From Candidatus Heimdallarchaeota archaeon (GTDB lineage: Archaea; Asgardarchaeota; Heimdallarchaeia; Hodarchaeales; LC-3): DNA of 9,443 bases. Location of the stretch: contig DAHXPE010000076.1 in the NCBI GenBank assembly GCA_027364495.1, positions 1 to 9,443 on the forward strand, written 5' to 3'. The translations under genes were made by a program, and so were the position numbers. The notes beneath the pieces are model-generated. The model worked only from the letters and a program-made list of their open reading frames with translations, was not told the origin of the DNA and made no database searches. Of the stretch, positions 7,184 through 9,443 are shown piece by piece (positions within the stretch are counted from its first letter, which is position 1; each line of letters starts with the position of its first letter).

Positions 7184-7981
7184 ATGTCTGAAGTCGCTTC
7201 CATAAGACAAAATAACACATTACTTTTAGAACCATGCTCAATAGTTATACCTGCATATAATGAAGAAAAACGCATCGTTTCGGTTCTAAATGAAACTTGT
7301 GAATTCATCTCAAATAATAAGCTCCCATGGGAAGTAATTATTGCAGTAGATGGGAACGATAATACAAACGATATTGTGGAAAAATATCATAAATTTTATT
7401 CGTTTGTCACATCGAGAAAGTCCTCAGGCAGGAGTGGAATGGGTGGAGCCATAAGAAGGGGAATAACTTCAGCTAATGGGAAATTCATAATATTAATGGA
7501 TGCAGATGGAAGCGCCAATCTTCAAAATATGTTAAACAAAGCTTTTTTGTTAGAACAATATGATGTGTTAAATTTTAATAGATATTCACTTTCAAGCAAT
7601 TTCATACCTATTAAAAGAAGATTAGCTAGTAGGGGTCTAAATCTCATTCTAAAAACTTTATTTGGTATTAGTGTCAGGGATACGCAATGTGGGTACAAGA
7701 TTATTAAAAAAGAAGTAGCACTTTCGATTGCTAATAAGAATACATTTTCAAATGGTTTCTTTTTAACTGCTTTTTTTCTTCATAGCAAAATGATGGGTAT
7801 AAAGGTAACTGAAGAACCTTTGTGTTATAAACACACGGATGGTAGCAAGTTTAACTTATTAATGACATCTATTTCATATTTAGTTTCTATATTTGCATTT
7901 TGGACAAAGAACTCTGGGTTCTATAGATTTGTTCCTATTTCATTAACTCAATTATACTATAGAAAATTTAGATATCTTTAA
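7184..7981 (+). CDS. Dolichyl-phosphate glycosyltransferase-like GT2 enzyme
   Basis: This 265-residue protein resembles dolichyl-phosphate glucose or mannose synthases (Alg5/DPM1 type), which move a sugar from a nucleotide donor to dolichyl phosphate on the cytoplasmic face. The motifs are SIVIPAYNEEKRI at 19-31, AVDGNDNTNDIV at 54-65, SGMGGAIRRGI at 84-94, the metal-binding DAD at 106-108 and the family hallmark RDTQCGYKI at 165-173. The end lacks the extra membrane pair of long DPM synthases; only a moderately hydrophobic stretch at about 225-240 could touch the membrane. The lipid-linked sugar it makes would be a natural donor for a GT-C enzyme on the outer face, such as the protein at 593-3313. 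The ATG at 7184 is fixed by the TATA spacing. Sugar specificity cannot be read. G+C is very low (14/60 at 7561-7620). Confidence 0.88.
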   Translation: MSEVASIRQNNTLLLEPCSIVIPAYNEEKRIVSVLNETCEFISNNKLPWEVIIAVDGNDNTNDIVEKYHKFYSFVTSRKSSGRSGMGGAIRRGITSANGKFIILMDADGSANLQNMLNKAFLLEQYDVLNFNRYSLSSNFIPIKRRLASRGLNLILKTLFGISVRDTQCGYKIIKKEVALSIANKNTFSNGFFLTAFFLHSKMMGIKVTEEPLCYKHTDGSKFNLLMTSISYLVSIFAFWTKNSGFYRFVPISLTQLYYRKFRYL

Positions 7982-7982
7982 C

Positions 7983-8009
7983 TTTTTTGAAAAATCGATA
8001 TTTTTCTTC
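7983..8009 (+). terminator. Probable terminator after the DPG/DPM-like gene
   Basis: A run of six T lies one base after the stop codon. It is followed by AAAAAT-CGAT-ATTTTT (7990-8005), a weak 6-bp hairpin with a second T run. U-tracts alone can end transcription in archaea. Confidence 0.45.
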
Positions 8010-8046
8010 AAATTATAGACAAATTCTTGAGCACATTGAGATTTGA

Positions 8047-8064
8047 AAAATTTTTTAATATATA
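8047..8064 (+). promoter_or_regulatory. Orphan TATA-like promoter element
   Basis: AAAAATTTTTTAATATATA has the same BRE-plus-T-run form as the gene promoters here. The predicted start near 8084 is followed only by a five-codon ATG frame (8092-8109). It may drive a small RNA, be left over from a lost gene, or be chance in AT-rich DNA. Confidence 0.25.
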
Positions 8065-8290
8065 TGGCATTCTATAACCTTCTGGGACTTAAATGTCTAA
8101 TATTTCATAGATTTGTGTCTAACTAATATTCCCGTTTATGGACACCTATTTTGGTATGAATGCAATGCATAAAGTTTGTATACATAACGAGTATTATTTT
8201 GAAACATAGGTATGACTAGAAGAATATTAAAAATCCAATAAATGTCTGACTGTATTTTTTACCATTAAATTTGTTATAGTTTGTAGATCC

Positions 8291-8331
8291 ATGTCAATAT
8301 ATCTCTGAAAACTTTTTATATACGTTGACAT
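8291..8331. repeat. Imperfect inverted repeat overlapping a TATA box
   Basis: ATGTCAATATAT (8291-8302) pairs with ATATA-CG-TTGACAT (8318-8331) over all 12 bases, with a CG bulge in the right arm. The right arm includes the end of the TATA element at 8313-8322, so a protein bound here would compete with TBP. Confidence 0.55.
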
Positions 8332-8336
8332 TAAAA

Positions 8337-8350
8337 GATATTTTATATCA
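8337..8350 (+). promoter_or_regulatory. Proximal promoter of the SDR-QueD unit
   Basis: GATATTTTATATCA has its TATA centre near 8345, giving a start near 8371 and a leader of about 23 bases before the ATG at 8395. A second TATA element, ACTTTTTATATACG at 8311-8324, would give a leader of about 50 bases. Either way the ATG at 8377 is followed by a stop after three codons, in the same frame as the gene. Confidence 0.45.
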
Positions 8351-8394
8351 TTATAATACCTTAAACTTAAAGATAAATGTCAGGATGAACTCCT

Positions 8395-9237
8395 ATGCTT
8401 AATGGAAAACCGTTTTCCGGTAAAGGTATAATCATTACAGGTGGGGGATCAGGACTGGGCCTCCAGATGGCAAATACTCTGGGTTCATATGGTGCAGTCA
8501 TTCATATTATAAGCAGAGATCAGGAAAAACTGAACAAAGCAAGAAATTCACTAAAGGATAAGAGTATTGAATGTTTCACTTATTCATCAGATATAAGGGA
8601 TTTTGATAAAATAAAAGAAATAGTAAACAAAATGATGAATGATCATGAAATTTCAGGCCTCATAAACAATGCCGCAGGAAATTTCATCTCAAGAACTGAA
8701 GACCTCTCCATGAACGGTTTTTTAACCGTTTTAAATATAGTTTTAACAGGTTCAATCAACATTACTCTTGAAGTCGGAAAGAGATGGATAAAGGATGGTA
8801 AAAGAGGTAATATTTTAAGCATCCTTGCAACGTATGTAGACACAGGATCACCTTATGTAGTTCCATCTGCAACTGCAAAATCCGGCCTCCAGGCATTCAC
8901 AAGATCTATTGCAGCTGAATGGGGCCCCAAGGGAATCAGGGCGAACGGAATAGCTCCGGGCCCCTTCAAAACTGACGGCGCATGGAAGAATCTTATTCCA
9001 GGAGATGAAGCTGAAAATTTAATGATCAACAGGAATCCCATGAGGAGACTTGGCAGGAAGGAAGAGATAGGGGAACTTGCAGCATACCTCATGAGCGATG
9101 CTGCAGAATACATTAATGGTGAAACCATAAGGATAGACGGTGGAGAATACATCAACAGCGCTGCTCAGTTCAGCATGTTATCCATGCTTCCAGACTCCAT
9201 GTGGGAAGAAATGAAAGAGAGGAGAAACAAAAAATGA
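8395..9237 (+). CDS. 2,4-dienoyl-CoA reductase-type SDR
   Basis: This 280-residue classical SDR should reduce 2,4-dienoyl-CoA esters with NAD(P)H during breakdown of unsaturated acyl chains. TGGGSGLG at 15-22 binds the cofactor, and NNAAGNF at 91-97 is typical of this subfamily. The usual YxxxK is absent: serine stands four residues before K162 (S158-A-T-A-K162), and the tyrosine is shifted upstream to Y147. That spacing (Y to S 11 residues, Y to K 15, N96 to Y 51) matches the active site of human DECR1 (N148, Y199, S210, K214). EWGPKGIRANGIAPGP at 175-190 also fits. I chose the ATG at 8395 because the frame is closed by TGA at 8386-8388. AGGATGA just upstream is a weak Shine-Dalgarno match. 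The stop overlaps the next gene's start as ATGA. G+C is high (32/60 at 8941-9000) compared with the glycan genes. A related acyl-CoA or other substrate is possible. Confidence 0.85.
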   Translation: MLNGKPFSGKGIIITGGGSGLGLQMANTLGSYGAVIHIISRDQEKLNKARNSLKDKSIECFTYSSDIRDFDKIKEIVNKMMNDHEISGLINNAAGNFISRTEDLSMNGFLTVLNIVLTGSINITLEVGKRWIKDGKRGNILSILATYVDTGSPYVVPSATAKSGLQAFTRSIAAEWGPKGIRANGIAPGPFKTDGAWKNLIPGDEAENLMINRNPMRRLGRKEEIGELAAYLMSDAAEYINGETIRIDGGEYINSAAQFSMLSMLPDSMWEEMKERRNKK

Positions 9238-9443
9238 TGTTCATATTCATCAACGGATGGGAAACCAACCTGAAATTCTCTGCAGCTCACTTCATTCCAT
9301 ACCACAGCAAGTGCAGAAGGCTGCATGGCCATGATTACGCCATTGACATCAAAATAACAGGAGAAACAGTAAATGGAATGGTCATGGATTTTGTTGTAAT
9401 AAAAAAAGAACTGAGGAAAATACTGGAATCCATGGATCACAAA
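9234..9443 (+). CDS. 6-pyruvoyl-tetrahydropterin synthase/QueD family protein (3' end outside window)
   Basis: Seventy codons are visible and the frame is open at the right edge. The N-terminus matches the T-fold PTPS/QueD family: FSAAHF with a zinc-binding histidine, then KCRRLHGHDY with the catalytic cysteine and two more zinc histidines, then GMVMDF and the start of the helix ending in MDHK. Bacterial and archaeal members turn 7,8-dihydroneopterin triphosphate into 6-carboxy-tetrahydropterin for 7-deazaguanine (queuosine/archaeosine) synthesis, or into related pterins. Archaeal PTPS variants also exist, so the exact product is open. Its ATG overlaps the stop of the SDR gene by four bases (ATGA), which suggests co-translation; a second ATG follows at 9237. 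Only the first half is present, so subfamily residues further on cannot be checked. Confidence 0.88.
   Translation, partial: MMFIFINGWETNLKFSAAHFIPYHSKCRRLHGHDYAIDIKITGETVNGMVMDFVVIKKELRKILESMDHK

Larger units (their letters stand above)
7982..8394 (+). other. Gene-free spacer with promoter-like sequences
   Basis: All frames are interrupted, and the longest stretches are under 25 codons and look like nothing known. Apart from a terminator at the left, the region holds an isolated TATA-like element (8047-8064) with no gene behind it, and the promoter region of the following SDR gene (8286-8350). Confidence 0.5.

Noticed and set aside
8853..9155. 100-codon minus-strand frame inside the SDR gene
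   Set aside because: It is antisense to a well-supported SDR with conserved motifs and shows no domain of its own.
9165..9440. 91-codon minus-strand frame at the right edge
   Set aside because: It is the antisense of the QueD/PTPS gene, whose zinc and catalytic motifs are plain on the plus strand.
1..9443. tRNA genes, C/D box RNAs and CRISPR repeats
   Set aside because: I saw no TΨC-arm-like sequence, no paired C/D boxes between genes, and no regularly spaced repeats.

Overview
The window looks like a chromosomal segment of a low-GC archaeon, most likely one of the Thermoplasmata (Thermoplasmatales or relatives). This rests on three things. Most genes begin at or within a few bases of the point where an archaeal TATA box (A-rich BRE followed by TTTTTATA) would start transcription, so the mRNAs are probably leaderless. 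Shine-Dalgarno sites are rare. The one large membrane protein carries a long exported region full of N-glycosylation sequons. The lineage is an inference; no rRNA or tRNA is present to fix it.

Layout. Positions 2-367 are the C-terminal end of an ISL3-type transposase that enters from the left edge. Positions 593-3313 encode a 906-residue membrane protein with a GT-C-like multi-spanning N-terminal half, a large exported LamG/concanavalin-like domain and a C-terminal anchor. Positions 3314-3840 hold no established gene. They do hold broken reading frames and a small ORF with a strong Shine-Dalgarno site that overlaps the next start codon. Positions 3841-4731 encode an NAD-dependent nucleotide-sugar epimerase/dehydratase. 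Two GT2 glycosyltransferases follow on the minus strand (4991-5815, rhamnosyltransferase-like, and 5905-6984, with a membrane-anchoring tail). A third GT2 gene (7184-7981, dolichyl-phosphate glycosyltransferase-like) diverges from them on the plus strand. After a gene-free stretch (7982-8394) a two-gene unit begins: a 2,4-dienoyl-CoA-reductase-type SDR (8395-9237) overlapping by ATGA a 6-pyruvoyl-tetrahydropterin synthase/QueD family gene that runs off the right edge.

How it fits together. The middle of the window (roughly 400-8350) reads as a surface-glycan or protein-N-glycosylation locus. The epimerase would make an activated sugar, the two soluble-type GT2 enzymes would extend a lipid-linked glycan on the inner membrane face, the DPG/DPM-type enzyme would load a sugar onto dolichyl phosphate, and the GT-C-like protein could use such a lipid-linked sugar on the outer face. 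This island is clearly more AT-rich than its flanks. I counted 18/60 G+C at 1261-1320 and 14/60 at 7561-7620, against 29/60 in the transposase (241-300) and 32/60 in the SDR gene (8941-9000). With an IS element at one border and gene debris between genes, this fits a variable or laterally acquired glycan locus next to conserved metabolic genes.

I found no CRISPR array, tRNA, rRNA or complete mobile element. The most unusual item is the GT-C/LamG fusion protein. Next come the Shine-Dalgarno-led small ORF at 3755-3844 and an imperfect inverted repeat that overlaps a TATA box upstream of the dienoyl-CoA reductase.
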